Assembly (NCBI GenBank): GCA_004297395.1
Contig: SCUO01000026.1
Coordinates: forward strand, 1-39,508
DNA length: 39,508 nt
Origin: Chloroflexota bacterium
Lineage (GTDB): Bacteria > Chloroflexota > Limnocylindria > Limnocylindrales > CSP1-4
Reading direction: 5' to 3'
The notes under the pieces are model-generated. The model saw only the letters and a program-made list of their open reading frames with translations. It ran no database searches and had not been told where the DNA came from. The position numbers and the translations under genes were made by a program. Every line of letters begins with the position of its first letter. The stretch's first letter is position 1. Positions 23,327-31,436 of this stretch are shown piece by piece.

Positions 23327-24591
23327 CGGCGAGGGCGGCCCGGGCCCTCGCGGTGGCGATCCTGGGCCTGCTCCTCCTCGGCCTCGCGGTCGCGATCCAG
23401 CTCGTCTCCGAGCTGGCCGTACCGCCGGCGGTCGACGGTCACCACGACATCCTGGCGTTCTGGGCCGCCGGTCGGCTGATCCTCGACGGCCGGCCGGAGC
23501 TGCTCTACGACGCGGCCACCTTGACGGCGCTGCAGAGGACGGTCATTCCCGAGCCGATCGGGATGAACGGCTACATGCCGTTCATCAACCCGCCACCGGC
23601 CGCGGTCGCCTTCGCCCCGATCTCGGCGCTGCCGATCGTGCTCGGACGGGCCGCCTGGGCCGCAGCGAGCGCGGCCATCGCCCTCGCCGCCGGGTTCTGG
23701 ATCGCCCGAGACCTGCCGCGCCGCGATCGGATCCTTGGCGCCATCCTCATCGCCTCGAGCTTTCCCATGGCCCACGCCCTGGCCGAGGGCCAGTGGTCGA
23801 TCGTCCTGCTCGGCGCCGGGCTGGTGGCGATCGAGGCGGCCCGCCGCGGGCGGTGGGCGTTGGCCGGGCTGGCCCTCGGCGTGTTCTGGCTGAAGCCGCA
23901 GTTCATTGTCCTGCCGCTGCTGGCCCTGGCCCTCGGGCGGCGCTGGCCGGCGGTCGTGGCCGCGGTCGTGGCCGGCGCCTTTGTGGCCCTCGTGACGCTG
24001 CCGCTGACCGGTCTCGGGCCGTACGCCACGTACGCGACGTTCCTCCTCGACGTCGTGACCAGCCATTTCAGCGGCGCCGGCGAGGCCGGATCGGCAGTCT
24101 GGCAGGGCGACCTCGCCTCGACAGAGGGGCTCAACGGCCTGTTCGTCGGCTGGCTGGGCCAGGACGCCGTCGGCGCGGTGAACGTCCTGTGGGCCGCGGG
24201 CGTGGCCGGCATCCTCGGCCTGTACGGCCTGGCTGCGCGGCGGGTCCGGCCCGGCCTCGGCTCGTCGGATGCTCGGGCGATGCTCGCCGCGGGCGTCGCG
24301 GCGATGCTGCTCGTGAACCCGAACCAGTTCGTCCAGGACTGCGTCCTGCTCTATCTGGCCCTCGACATCCTCGGGCCGATCCGGCCGGATCGGCGGCTCG
24401 CGGCGATCGTCGTGACCGTTGCGAGCGCCGACCTGACCTTCCTCGACCTGTCGGTGGCGGCCCTCCACCTGTTCGCGATCGTGCTCCTCGGCGGGCTGGC
24501 ATGGGCCTGCGCGAGGGCGATCAGCGGCCGGGAGATCGGGCCGGGCGTCATCGACCCCGGCCGGCCCGTCACGGCACGAGGTGCTGGCTGA
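23323..24591 (+). CDS. GT87-family (DUF2029) membrane glycosyltransferase
   Basis: A 422-residue polytopic membrane protein of the GT87 type (polyprenol-phosphate-mannose-dependent alpha-mannosyltransferase family). An N-terminal helix is followed by a periplasmic-side loop with the acidic motif HDILAFWAAGRLILDG near 41-57 and YMPFINPPPAAVAFAPISALP near 90-110, then about ten further helices, with LKPQFIVLPLLALALG near 198-213 and NPNQFVQD near 331-338. Such enzymes build lipoglycans at the outer face of the membrane. Its GTG overlaps the paaG stop, so it belongs to the operon physically though not functionally. It overlaps the convergent FecR-like gene by 23 bases. Confidence 0.82.
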   Translation: MTARAARALAVAILGLLLLGLAVAIQLVSELAVPPAVDGHHDILAFWAAGRLILDGRPELLYDAATLTALQRTVIPEPIGMNGYMPFINPPPAAVAFAPISALPIVLGRAAWAAASAAIALAAGFWIARDLPRRDRILGAILIASSFPMAHALAEGQWSIVLLGAGLVAIEAARRGRWALAGLALGVFWLKPQFIVLPLLALALGRRWPAVVAAVVAGAFVALVTLPLTGLGPYATYATFLLDVVTSHFSGAGEAGSAVWQGDLASTEGLNGLFVGWLGQDAVGAVNVLWAAGVAGILGLYGLAARRVRPGLGSSDARAMLAAGVAAMLLVNPNQFVQDCVLLYLALDILGPIRPDRRLAAIVVTVASADLTFLDLSVAALHLFAIVLLGGLAWACARAISGREIGPGVIDPGRPVTARGAG

Positions 24592-26527
24592 CCGCCGACT
24601 GGGCGACGATGAACTTGCCGAGGCTGGTCACCCGGATCGCCTGGAGCCGGAAGTAGTAGGTCTGGCCGCTGGTGAGCCCATCCGCGACCGCCACGCCCAT
24701 CGCGCCCTGATCGCCCACCGGCAGCGCGAAGTCCGTGCCCTCGAGGTAGCTCGGCGTCGAATCCCCGATCGAGGCCACGAGCTTGTAGTACGAGAAGCAA
24801 TCGCCGCCGCCGCCGAACGGGGTCCAGGTGAAGTCCAGGTCGCCGGCGCCCGGGCCGTTGGCGATGCCGAGGAGGCCGAGGTCGGCGATCGGAGCCGTCG
24901 TCACGCTTGTCACGGCGCTCGCCGCGATGGCCACGTCATCGGCGGTGAAGGCAACCGCCCGGTACCAGGCGGAGGCGACCTCGCCCGTGACGTTCCGGCC
25001 GTCGCTCTTGGCCGGGTCGCTTGAATAGCCGCCTTCGACGGCGCTCACCCCGCCGGCGGGCGGGTAGGCCGCCGGGATCTCGGCCGACGTGCCCCGCAGC
25101 ACCTGGACGTGATTCAGGGAGGCGATGTCCGGCACGGACCAGTCGAGGACGACGCCGCCGGGGCAGGCGAGCGCGGTCAGGGACATCGTCCCGAATGTCG
25201 GGGCCGGCGTTGGCTTCGGGGTGGCCTTGGGAGTCGGCTTCGGGGTGGGGGCCGGGGTCGGCGCGAGCGTCGGGGCGGCCGTCGGCTCGGCGGTCGGCGG
25301 CGCGGTGGCCTCGGACGTCGCCGTCGGGGACGCCGTCGGCGCCGGTCCGGTCGTCGGCTCGGGCGAGGCGACGGCGAGCTCGATGCCGTCGAGCAGCCCG
25401 AGCGGCAGGCCATCGGCGGCGTCCGCGGCGGCGTTGCCGCGGACCCATGGATCGGCCGCGGCGGTCGCGGCGCTGACCTCGACCGTCGTCACCGTCGCGG
25501 CGCCATCCAGGCGAACCGTCGCGCCGCGGCCCTCGTCGACGGTCACGCGCAGGCCGGGGCCCTCGGCCACCACGGCATGCTGGATCGAAAGCTCGTGGAC
25601 GACGTCGCCGCCCGCAGATCCCGCGCCGCTGCGGTCGAGGTCGAAGGCCGTGCCGAGCGCCGTCCAGCTGACGGCGCCGGTGGTGACGGTGTACGTGCCT
25701 CCGGTCGGCATGACGACCCGATGCCACGCCCGCCCGGCGACCTGGTCAACGGCGAGCCGGGATCGCTCGATCGTGGTCAGCCGGACAACGGCCCCGCCGT
25801 CCAGGCGGATCCGGGTGTCGCCCAGGGCGAGGGCCGCGGAACCGGTGGCGGCCACCCGGATCTCGTCAGCCGCGCGCAGCTCGCTGCCGGCGGTCAGCGG
25901 GGTCGACTGGCCGTCGCGAATGAGCTCGGCGCCGATCGCCGCGGTCGCCCGCGAGACGGGCGGCGCGGGGAACAGGATGCCGGCATTGAGGCCGACGACG
26001 GCCACGACGACGGCGGCCGCGATCGCCAGGACGGACCATCGCGGGGCGGGCAGGAGGGTCGGTGTTCGGAGGGCCGTGCGAACCGCCAGCCTGGCCGGCG
26101 CGTGGTCGACCGGGCCCGTCGGGAGCAGCCGGACCGGGGTGGCGTCCGCGCCGTGGGCGTGCGACGAGGTCGAGCCGCCGGCCTGGGCCGGCCACGCCGC
26201 CGGCGGGGCGAACGGCGTCGCGACCGTGCCCCCAGAAGCGCTACGAGGCGCGCCCTTGCCCGTCGCGCCGCGCGCGCCGCTGGACGAGCTGCCGAGTGAG
26301 CCATCGAATACGCCAGTGGCCGCCACGTCGCCAGCCGCGAACGAAGCCGTCAGGCGCTCCCGCAGCGCGGCCGCGAACGTGGGGGTCGGGGCTCCCGGCC
26401 GCCCGCGCCGGGCACGGGTGCCGGCCGCGGTGAGCTCCGCCTCGAGCGCGGCGAATTCGGCCTCGTCCGACACGTCGTCGAGCGCCTCGGGATAGCGGCG
26501 GCCGTCCATCGGGTCGTCAGGCCGCAT
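24569..26527 (-). CDS. Anti-sigma/FecR-like membrane protein with Pro-Thr linker and FnIII-like C-terminus
   Basis: A 652-residue protein. Residues 1-164 are cytoplasmic and low in complexity after an acidic start, one membrane helix lies at 165-186, and a FecR-like domain spans about 216-350 (RLDGGAVVRL, then GTYTVTTGAVSWTALGTAFD). Next are a Pro/Thr-rich wall-spanning linker at about 390-444 and two FnIII-like beta units at about 446-652. The second of these has YYKLVASIGDSTPSYLEGTD, matching repeats in the protein at 27271-28707. FecR domains usually sense a surface signal and control an ECF sigma factor. The ATG follows GGAG by 8 bases and overlaps the sigma gene by 11 bases, a classic sigma/anti-sigma pair. 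A zinc-binding anti-sigma motif is not visible. Confidence 0.8.
   Translation of the reverse strand: MRPDDPMDGRRYPEALDDVSDEAEFAALEAELTAAGTRARRGRPGAPTPTFAAALRERLTASFAAGDVAATGVFDGSLGSSSSGARGATGKGAPRSASGGTVATPFAPPAAWPAQAGGSTSSHAHGADATPVRLLPTGPVDHAPARLAVRTALRTPTLLPAPRWSVLAIAAAVVVAVVGLNAGILFPAPPVSRATAAIGAELIRDGQSTPLTAGSELRAADEIRVAATGSAALALGDTRIRLDGGAVVRLTTIERSRLAVDQVAGRAWHRVVMPTGGTYTVTTGAVSWTALGTAFDLDRSGAGSAGGDVVHELSIQHAVVAEGPGLRVTVDEGRGATVRLDGAATVTTVEVSAATAAADPWVRGNAAADAADGLPLGLLDGIELAVASPEPTTGPAPTASPTATSEATAPPTAEPTAAPTLAPTPAPTPKPTPKATPKPTPAPTFGTMSLTALACPGGVVLDWSVPDIASLNHVQVLRGTSAEIPAAYPPAGGVSAVEGGYSSDPAKSDGRNVTGEVASAWYRAVAFTADDVAIAASAVTSVTTAPIADLGLLGIANGPGAGDLDFTWTPFGGGGDCFSYYKLVASIGDSTPSYLEGTDFALPVGDQGAMGVAVADGLTSGQTYYFRLQAIRVTSLGKFIVAQSAVSQHLVP
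25195..25265 (-). repeat. Low-complexity Pro-Thr repeat-coding region
   Basis: Within the FecR-like gene, short units encoding TPxP and PTPKxT recur (protein residues about 420-444). They form the extended linker between the FecR-like domain and the C-terminal beta domains. Confidence 0.6.
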
Positions 26528-27113
26528 CGATCGACTCCACGGTCATCGCGGCGCGGAGGGCCCGGAGCGCCCGGTGGAGCTTGACCGCGAGGGTCGCTCG
26601 GGAGCAGCCGAGGGCGGCGGACAGCTCGTCCGGCTCCAGGCCGTCGAAGAACTTCAGTACGATGAGCCGCCGGTGCGTCTCGGGCAGCCCGGTCAGGGCG
26701 CGCCGGAGCACGTCGCGGTCCAGGGCCGAGGCGAAGGCGCGCGTCGCCGCGTCGTCGCTCAGGGTGGCGTCGTCACGGCCCGCGCCGTCGTCGCCGTCGA
26801 GACCGGCGTAGTCGCTCGCCCGCGCGCCGAGCGGCACCGTCCAGCGGCTTCGCCGGGTGTGGTCGACGATCGCGTTGGCCGCGACCCGGTACAGGAAGCC
26901 GCCGAACGATTCGTTCCGGAAGTCGGCTCGCCGGACGGCGCCGAGCGCCCGCTCGAAGGTCGTGGCGGTGAGGTCCTCGGTCACCGCCCGGTCCTCCACC
27001 CGGCGGGCGATGAAGCCGTGGATGCGGGGCAGATACCAGTCATACAGCTCGCCGAACGCGGCGACATCGGCCCGGGCGCGGGCCACGAGGGCCTGCTCCC
27101 GGGCCGGATCCAT
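26517..27113 (-). CDS. ECF RNA polymerase sigma factor
   Basis: A 198-residue sigma-70 family ECF factor. Region 2 reads FGELYDWYLPRIHGFIARRV and ends in AVTEDLTATTFERAL, with a FLYRVAANAIVDHTRR core. A linker rich in Asp/Ala follows, then region 4: LPETHRRLIVLKFFDGLEPDELSAALGCSRATLAVKLHRALRALR. Its stop overlaps the start of the FecR-like protein by 11 bases, so the latter is the probable anti-sigma/co-regulator. The start at 27113 is the ATG nearest the conserved region; an ATG nine codons upstream (27140) is possible. The gene lies 157 bases after the FnIII-like membrane protein on the same strand. Confidence 0.9.
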   Translation of the reverse strand: MDPAREQALVARARADVAAFGELYDWYLPRIHGFIARRVEDRAVTEDLTATTFERALGAVRRADFRNESFGGFLYRVAANAIVDHTRRSRWTVPLGARASDYAGLDGDDGAGRDDATLSDDAATRAFASALDRDVLRRALTGLPETHRRLIVLKFFDGLEPDELSAALGCSRATLAVKLHRALRALRAAMTVESIDAA

Positions 27114-27270
27114 CCGTGTCGTGCTTGGACCGGCAACCATCGGGTGTCGGACGGTAGGGACGGACGGATGGTCGGGCCATCGCCCAGCGGTACTGCCGCG
27201 AGCGGGACCCTGCGCGCAAGCGCGATCCACATCCGTCCGTCCCCGACGCCCCTGGGTCCGATCCGCGCCG

Positions 27271-28707
27271 CTAAGGGATCGTGACGGCGATGACCGTCGT
27301 CTGGCCGAGGAGGATCTTCTGCCCGTACCAGTAGCCGATGGCCTGGACCCGGTAGTAGATCGTGTCGCCCGAGGCGATGTTGCCGTCGGTCAGCTGCGTC
27401 GTGCCCTGGTTCTCGATGACCCCGATGACCTCGGTGCCATCCGTCCCCGGCAGGTACGACGGGTTGCTGTTGGTGAAGGAGCGGACCACCTTGTAGAAGG
27501 CGAACGCATCGCTGGTGCAGGCTTCCCAGCCGAGGGTGACACCCTCGCCGGTGAATGCTGCTTCGAAGCCAAGCGCGGCCGGCGCTGGCGCGGGTTCCAC
27601 TACCGGTGTCTCGATGCCCTTGACCGCGCTGGCGGCCACGACGACGTAGCCTGCCTCGGTCGAACGGACACAGAAGACCGCGTAGTAGACCGTCTTGCCG
27701 CCGGGGGCGGCGGCGTCCCACGCTTTCGTGTGTCCGTCGACACCGACCGCAGCGACCAGGGAGTCGTTCTCGCCCTTCGGCCAGGTCACCATCGAGTCCA
27801 TCGAGCGCACGACCTTGTAGTAATCGAAGTCGATCCCGGTGCACTCCGTCCAGTCGATGAACGGGTGGCCATCCTTGATGGCGACGGTAATCGAGAGATT
27901 CGCCACGACAGGCTCGGGCTTCGGCGTTGGCGCCGGCGTCGTGATCGACTTCGCGTCGCTGCGGCAGGCGACGATCGTCGCGCCATTCCAGCTCCGCAGG
28001 CCGAAGACGCGGTACTGGTAGGTCCGACCGCCATCGACGGCCGTGTCGACGAACCGCGTCGTGGCCTGGGCCTCGATGACCCCGGCCAGCGAGTCGCCGG
28101 AACCCAGCGGCCACTTCACGAACTCGTCCTTGGAGCGGACGACCTTGTAGGCGACGAAGCCGTCGACCTTGCAGGCCGACCATTCGACCACGATAGCCGT
28201 GCCCTCGAGGGTCAGGCCGATGGCAATGCTCGTCTCGGCCGGCGCGGGCGCCTTGGTGGGCTCCGTCTTCGCCGTCGCGTCCGGAGCCGCCGTCTTGTCC
28301 GGCTGGCTCGCGTCGTCGGTCTTCTGCGGCTCGTCGACGCCGGCCGGCGTGTCGGGCTGGTCGTCGCCACCGGTCTTGCCAGTGGGCTCGCTATCCACGG
28401 TGTCGGCGTTCGAGCCGGTGTCGGCGGCGGGCTTCGTCGCCAGTGGGCCGAGGGCTGCGCCGAGCGCGAGCGCGGCGACGAGGAAGGTCCCGGCGATGGC
28501 GCCGGGCACGGACATGCCGACGCGGCGGCCGTGGCCGCCGCCGGAGATGCGGAACATCCGATCCTCGAGAAGCTCGGCGCCGTCCACGGTGGGATCGCCG
28601 GTGCTCGAATAGCCGGTCGGTCCGGCTCCCGCGGCCGAGCCGCCCAGCACGTCCATGGCGTCCGTCGGGTCCGTGCCCGGCGAGGTGCCGCCTGCCTGTC
28701 GCGTCAT
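27271..28707 (-). CDS. Membrane-anchored protein with three FnIII-like repeats
   Basis: A 478-residue protein. There is a cytoplasmic N-terminus (1-66), one membrane helix at about 68-89, and an acidic Thr/Pro/Lys linker at about 92-158. Three extracellular beta repeats follow at about 159-257, 269-366 and 377-478. Each repeat has Trp-x(1-2)-Cys, an aromatic-Tyr-Lys-Val-Val-Arg-Ser motif, a SxxWP or PSYLPGTD element, and a closing YxYRV strand. Repeats of this kind are fibronectin-type-III-like and usually bind surface partners or carbohydrates. The same unit is found once in the C-terminus of the FecR-like protein downstream. The start ATG follows AAAGGAA by 8 bases. It is a possible target or partner of the ECF system. 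Confidence 0.78.
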   Translation of the reverse strand: MTRQAGGTSPGTDPTDAMDVLGGSAAGAGPTGYSSTGDPTVDGAELLEDRMFRISGGGHGRRVGMSVPGAIAGTFLVAALALGAALGPLATKPAADTGSNADTVDSEPTGKTGGDDQPDTPAGVDEPQKTDDASQPDKTAAPDATAKTEPTKAPAPAETSIAIGLTLEGTAIVVEWSACKVDGFVAYKVVRSKDEFVKWPLGSGDSLAGVIEAQATTRFVDTAVDGGRTYQYRVFGLRSWNGATIVACRSDAKSITTPAPTPKPEPVVANLSITVAIKDGHPFIDWTECTGIDFDYYKVVRSMDSMVTWPKGENDSLVAAVGVDGHTKAWDAAAPGGKTVYYAVFCVRSTEAGYVVVAASAVKGIETPVVEPAPAPAALGFEAAFTGEGVTLGWEACTSDAFAFYKVVRSFTNSNPSYLPGTDGTEVIGVIENQGTTQLTDGNIASGDTIYYRVQAIGYWYGQKILLGQTTVIAVTIP

Positions 28708-29027
28708 CCCCGGTTCCTTTCACTCGTTCTGCTCGTTCGCCGCCGGGCCGATTGCCGGCCCTGCCTGGCATGGCCGCAAGGCGCGGCCGATGAGTCCGAT
28801 GCGAGCAGAACGCACGAGCGGGCCGGGGATTACCGCCCGGGCATGGGAAAGTGGTACCGATCGGACCCGGACCATGTTGACGCGGGGCACCGTCCACCCC
28901 CGATCTCGAAGGAGTCCGGCAACGGCCGAGGTCGAGGTCTTCGAAGGTGCCGCCTGCGCCCTTGGGCAGATTCGGCAGTCAGAATGTGACCTGGTTTGGC
29001 AGAAGGAGGGGGCAAGCGACCCGGGCG
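28708..29027. other. Intergenic region between divergent FnIII-like and lipoprotein genes
   Basis: A 320-base stretch with no convincing gene. It contains a 10-bp inverted repeat, GTTCTGCTCG (28726-28735) and CGAGCAGAAC (28802-28811), separated by 66 bases, lying in the probable leader of the FnIII-like gene. I see no clear -10/-35 pair and no match to known riboswitch cores. Confidence 0.4.
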
Positions 29028-29492
29028 ATGAGGGTGGGACTTGGAGCGAGGACCGGAGGCAACTGGAGCTGGCCGAGGATGACCCTCGGCCTGCTCGTCG
29101 CATTCGTTGTGGCGACGTGCGGGTCACCCGCCGGGACACAGTTCCGGACGGAACTGCCGAACGCCGGCTACGACCCCTTGCCGCTTGTCCTGTACGACGA
29201 GACCGGTCTCGTGATCGGCATCGAACCGGCCGAGCCGAACCCTGACGCAGGCCTGAACGCAGTCGTTGAGGCAGATCCGGGCGATCCTGACGCGTTCATC
29301 GTGTCCTGGTTCGGCGGTCTGTGTGACGAAGTGGCGGAGCTGTTCCTCCGGCCATCTGAGTCCACGCTTTTCCTGCACCTGGAGGTCCCGCAAGGGACCA
29401 ACTGTCCGGCAATGGCCGTGCGACGCGCCCTTCGGATCAGGACCTCCAGCCCGATCCCCGAGGAATCGATCGTCGTCACCGGTGGCGGCTAG
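29028..29492 (+). CDS. Putative lipoprotein, unknown function
   Basis: A 154-residue protein with an N-terminal Arg-containing leader, a hydrophobic core (MTLGLLVAFVVAT) and Cys in VATCGS that fits a lipobox, followed by an acidic domain of about 120 residues with two more Cys (GGLCDE, TNCPAM). The domain ends in a beta-rich LHLEVPQGTNCPAM/RALRIRTSSPIPEESIVV stretch. I do not recognise the family. Start at 29028 gives a charged n-region; an ATG at 29079 has a somewhat better upstream GGAG but would lack positive charge. Codon use and GC are lower than in its neighbours, so recent acquisition is possible. It is divergent from the FnIII-like gene. Confidence 0.55.
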   Translation: MRVGLGARTGGNWSWPRMTLGLLVAFVVATCGSPAGTQFRTELPNAGYDPLPLVLYDETGLVIGIEPAEPNPDAGLNAVVEADPGDPDAFIVSWFGGLCDEVAELFLRPSESTLFLHLEVPQGTNCPAMAVRRALRIRTSSPIPEESIVVTGGG

Positions 29493-29782
29493 CGGTGGTG
29501 AGCGGACACGCTGTTGACAGCCTCGGCGTCCAGGAGCCACATCGGTCGCGGCTCCTCGCTCCGCCGCCGTGATGCGGCTGGCTCATCAGATCCGCGACAG
29601 ACGAGCGTGGCCGGGCACGATTCCTGTCGAATCGGAGGGTTGGCGGAGCGTGGACGGGCGCCGATCGATGAACCAGACGCATCAGCCGGCCCGATGCGCT
29701 CGGTCAACGACGCCTTCGTGAATCACAGGTAGTCACGCCAGCGGTACGTTGAGGGTCCCCGCTGCCCGCCACTCCGCGATGT
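29493..29782. other. Intergenic region before paaR
   Basis: No gene is recognisable. Short open frames on both strands here have no ribosome-binding sites and no family resemblance. The paaR promoter and operator begin just after it. Confidence 0.5.
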
Positions 29783-29812
29783 TTGACGCGCCGTCCAGCA
29801 TGGCCGTATCGT
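29783..29812 (+). promoter_or_regulatory. paaR-paaABCD promoter
   Basis: TTGACG (29783-29788), an 18-base spacer and TATCGT (29807-29812). The predicted start of transcription is at about 29819, inside the adjacent PaaR-type palindrome, so repressor binding would block initiation. Confidence 0.5.
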
Positions 29813-29817
29813 CCCGC

Positions 29818-29831
29818 CTAACGATCGTTCG
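29818..29831 (+). promoter_or_regulatory. PaaR-type operator
   Basis: CTAACGATCGTTCG fits CNAACGNNCGTTNG, the pseudopalindrome I recall for Thermus thermophilus PaaR, at every fixed position. It overlaps the predicted transcription start of the paaR-paaABCD operon and lies 25 bases before the regulator's ATG. Confidence 0.65.
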
Positions 29832-29856
29832 TTTGCTACGGAGCCGCGTCCCGCCC

Positions 29857-30441
29857 ATGGTCGAGATCTCGCGTCGCCGCGCCATCGAGGACGTCGCCTC
29901 GGAGCTGTTCCGGGCGCACGGCTATGCCGCGACGAGTGTCCGCGACATCGCCCGGGTCCTCGAGATCCAGGGTCCGAGCCTGTACGCCCACGTCACGTCC
30001 AAGGAGGCCGTCCTGTGGGCGATCGTGGATCGGGCCGCAGCCCGCTTCGAGGCCGCGGCTGAGGCCGCGACCCGAGCCACCGGCATCGATCCCGTTGAAG
30101 CCATGGCCGCCCTTGTCCGGGCCCACGTTCGGGTGATCACCGACGACGTCGGCGCCGCGGCCGTGTTCGTCCACGAGTGGCGGGCCCTCGGCCCGGACCG
30201 CCGGTCGGCCGTCCTCGAGCGCCGCGACGCCTACGAGCGGCGCTTTCGCGAGGTCATCGAGACCGGGATCGCCGGCGGCGACTTCGAGATGACCGACCCC
30301 GCGCTGGCGGCCACGGCCGTCCTCTCGACCCTCAACGGCATCCCCGGCTGGTACCGGCCCGACGGCCGGCTGCCGGCCGGCCGCGTCGCCGACCACTTCG
30401 TCGACCTCGTCCTCCGCATGCTGCAGGGAGCGTCCCGATGA
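29857..30441 (+). CDS. paaR: TetR-family repressor, probable PaaR
   Basis: A 194-residue TetR-type regulator. The N-terminal helix-turn-helix reads RRRAIEDVASELFRAHGYAATSVRDIARVLEIQGPSLYAHVTSKEAVLWAIVD and is followed by an all-helical ligand domain with FVHEWRAL and GIPGWYRPDGRLPA near the C-terminus; this last block is common in PaaR and FadR-like TetR proteins that bind acyl-CoAs. In known systems phenylacetyl-CoA releases the repressor. An operator matching the PaaR consensus precedes it, and paaA starts 4 bases before its end (ATGA), so it heads the operon it likely controls. The ATG at 29857 was chosen because the family starts shortly before the HTH. Confidence 0.85.
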   Translation: MVEISRRRAIEDVASELFRAHGYAATSVRDIARVLEIQGPSLYAHVTSKEAVLWAIVDRAAARFEAAAEAATRATGIDPVEAMAALVRAHVRVITDDVGAAAVFVHEWRALGPDRRSAVLERRDAYERRFREVIETGIAGGDFEMTDPALAATAVLSTLNGIPGWYRPDGRLPAGRVADHFVDLVLRMLQGASR

Positions 30442-31436
30442 CCGATCCCCTCGCCCTCGACCCGGTCCTCCCGCCTCGCGAGCGGTCCGAGCTGCGCGCT
30501 CGGGCCTGGAACGAGGACCTGCCCCACGACGAGCGCTACGAGCACTTCGAGGCCCACGTCCGCGGCGGCGGCAAGATCGAGCCCCACGACTGGATGCCCG
30601 ACGAGTACCGGACCGCCGTCCTCCGCTTCGTCGAGATGCACGCCAACTCGGAGCTCATGGGCGTGCTCCCCGAGCGGGAGTGGATCATGCGAGCCCCGAC
30701 GCTTCGCCGGAAGCTGGCCCTGACGTCCAAGGTCCAGGACGAGGTTGGCCATGCCCAGCTGCTGTACCGCGTCGCCGAGGACCTCGGCAAGCCGCGCGAG
30801 GCGATGTTCGACGACCTCCTCGCCGGGAAGACGAAGTTCCACAACGTCTTCCACTACCCGACCCGGACGTGGGCCGACATCGGGGTCATCGCCTGGCTCG
30901 TCGACGCGGCCGCGATCGTCGCCCAGCAGGCCCTCCGCGATTCGAGCTACGGGCCGTATGCCCGGACGATGCAGAAGATCTGCTGGGAGGAGTCGGTCCA
31001 CATCATGCACGGCCGGGACGTCGTGGTGACCCTGGCCAACGGGACCACCACCCAGCGCGAGATGCTCCAGGAGGCCCTTGATCGCTGGTGGGGCCCGCTC
31101 ATGCAGATGCACGGCCCACGGAGCGACCGGTCGAAGGACCGCGATCTCCACTGGCGCATCAAGGCCAAGACGTCCGAGGAGCTGCGCCAGGAGTTCCTCA
31201 CGATCTACGTGCCCCGGATCCTCGAGCTCGGGCTCACGCTCCCGGACCCCGAGCTGGCGTTCGACAAGGAAGCCGGCGAGTGGCGCTACGCGGACCCCGA
31301 CTGGAACGAGCTTCGGACGGTCGTCACGAACCACGGCCCGAAGTCCCACGAGCGCCTCGAGTTCCGGCGCCTGAACCGGGAGGCGACGGCCTGGGTCCGG
31401 GCCGCGATCCTGGCCGAGCCGAGGGCCGCCGCGTGA
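30438..31436 (+). CDS. paaA: 1,2-phenylacetyl-CoA epoxidase subunit PaaA
   Basis: A 332-residue catalytic subunit of the phenylacetyl-CoA epoxidase, a cytoplasmic diiron enzyme that adds one oxygen atom to the ring of phenylacetyl-CoA. The diiron ligands fit Glu72, Glu102/His105 (DEVGHAQ), Asp156 and Glu185/His188 (EESVHIMHG). Length and sequence are typical of PaaA (about 310-330 residues). The ATG overlaps the paaR stop by four bases. It is followed by paaB, paaC and paaD with overlapping junctions; paaE, the reductase that feeds electrons, is not in the operon. Confidence 0.95.
   Translation: MTDPLALDPVLPPRERSELRARAWNEDLPHDERYEHFEAHVRGGGKIEPHDWMPDEYRTAVLRFVEMHANSELMGVLPEREWIMRAPTLRRKLALTSKVQDEVGHAQLLYRVAEDLGKPREAMFDDLLAGKTKFHNVFHYPTRTWADIGVIAWLVDAAAIVAQQALRDSSYGPYARTMQKICWEESVHIMHGRDVVVTLANGTTTQREMLQEALDRWWGPLMQMHGPRSDRSKDRDLHWRIKAKTSEELRQEFLTIYVPRILELGLTLPDPELAFDKEAGEWRYADPDWNELRTVVTNHGPKSHERLEFRRLNREATAWVRAAILAEPRAAA

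Noticed and set aside
21706-24468. A 920-codon open frame on the minus strand, opposite the hydratase and GT87 genes
   Set aside because: Antisense to well-supported genes with catalytic motifs, and its product is low-complexity. A GC-driven shadow.
28708-28860. Cyclic di-GMP or other known riboswitch in the FnIII gene leader
   Set aside because: Surface proteins are frequent targets, so I looked, but the GEMM core sequences are not present.
29493-29740. Transposase or integrase remnant before paaR
   Set aside because: Short open frames are present on both strands but none resembles a recombinase, and there are no flanking inverted or direct repeats.
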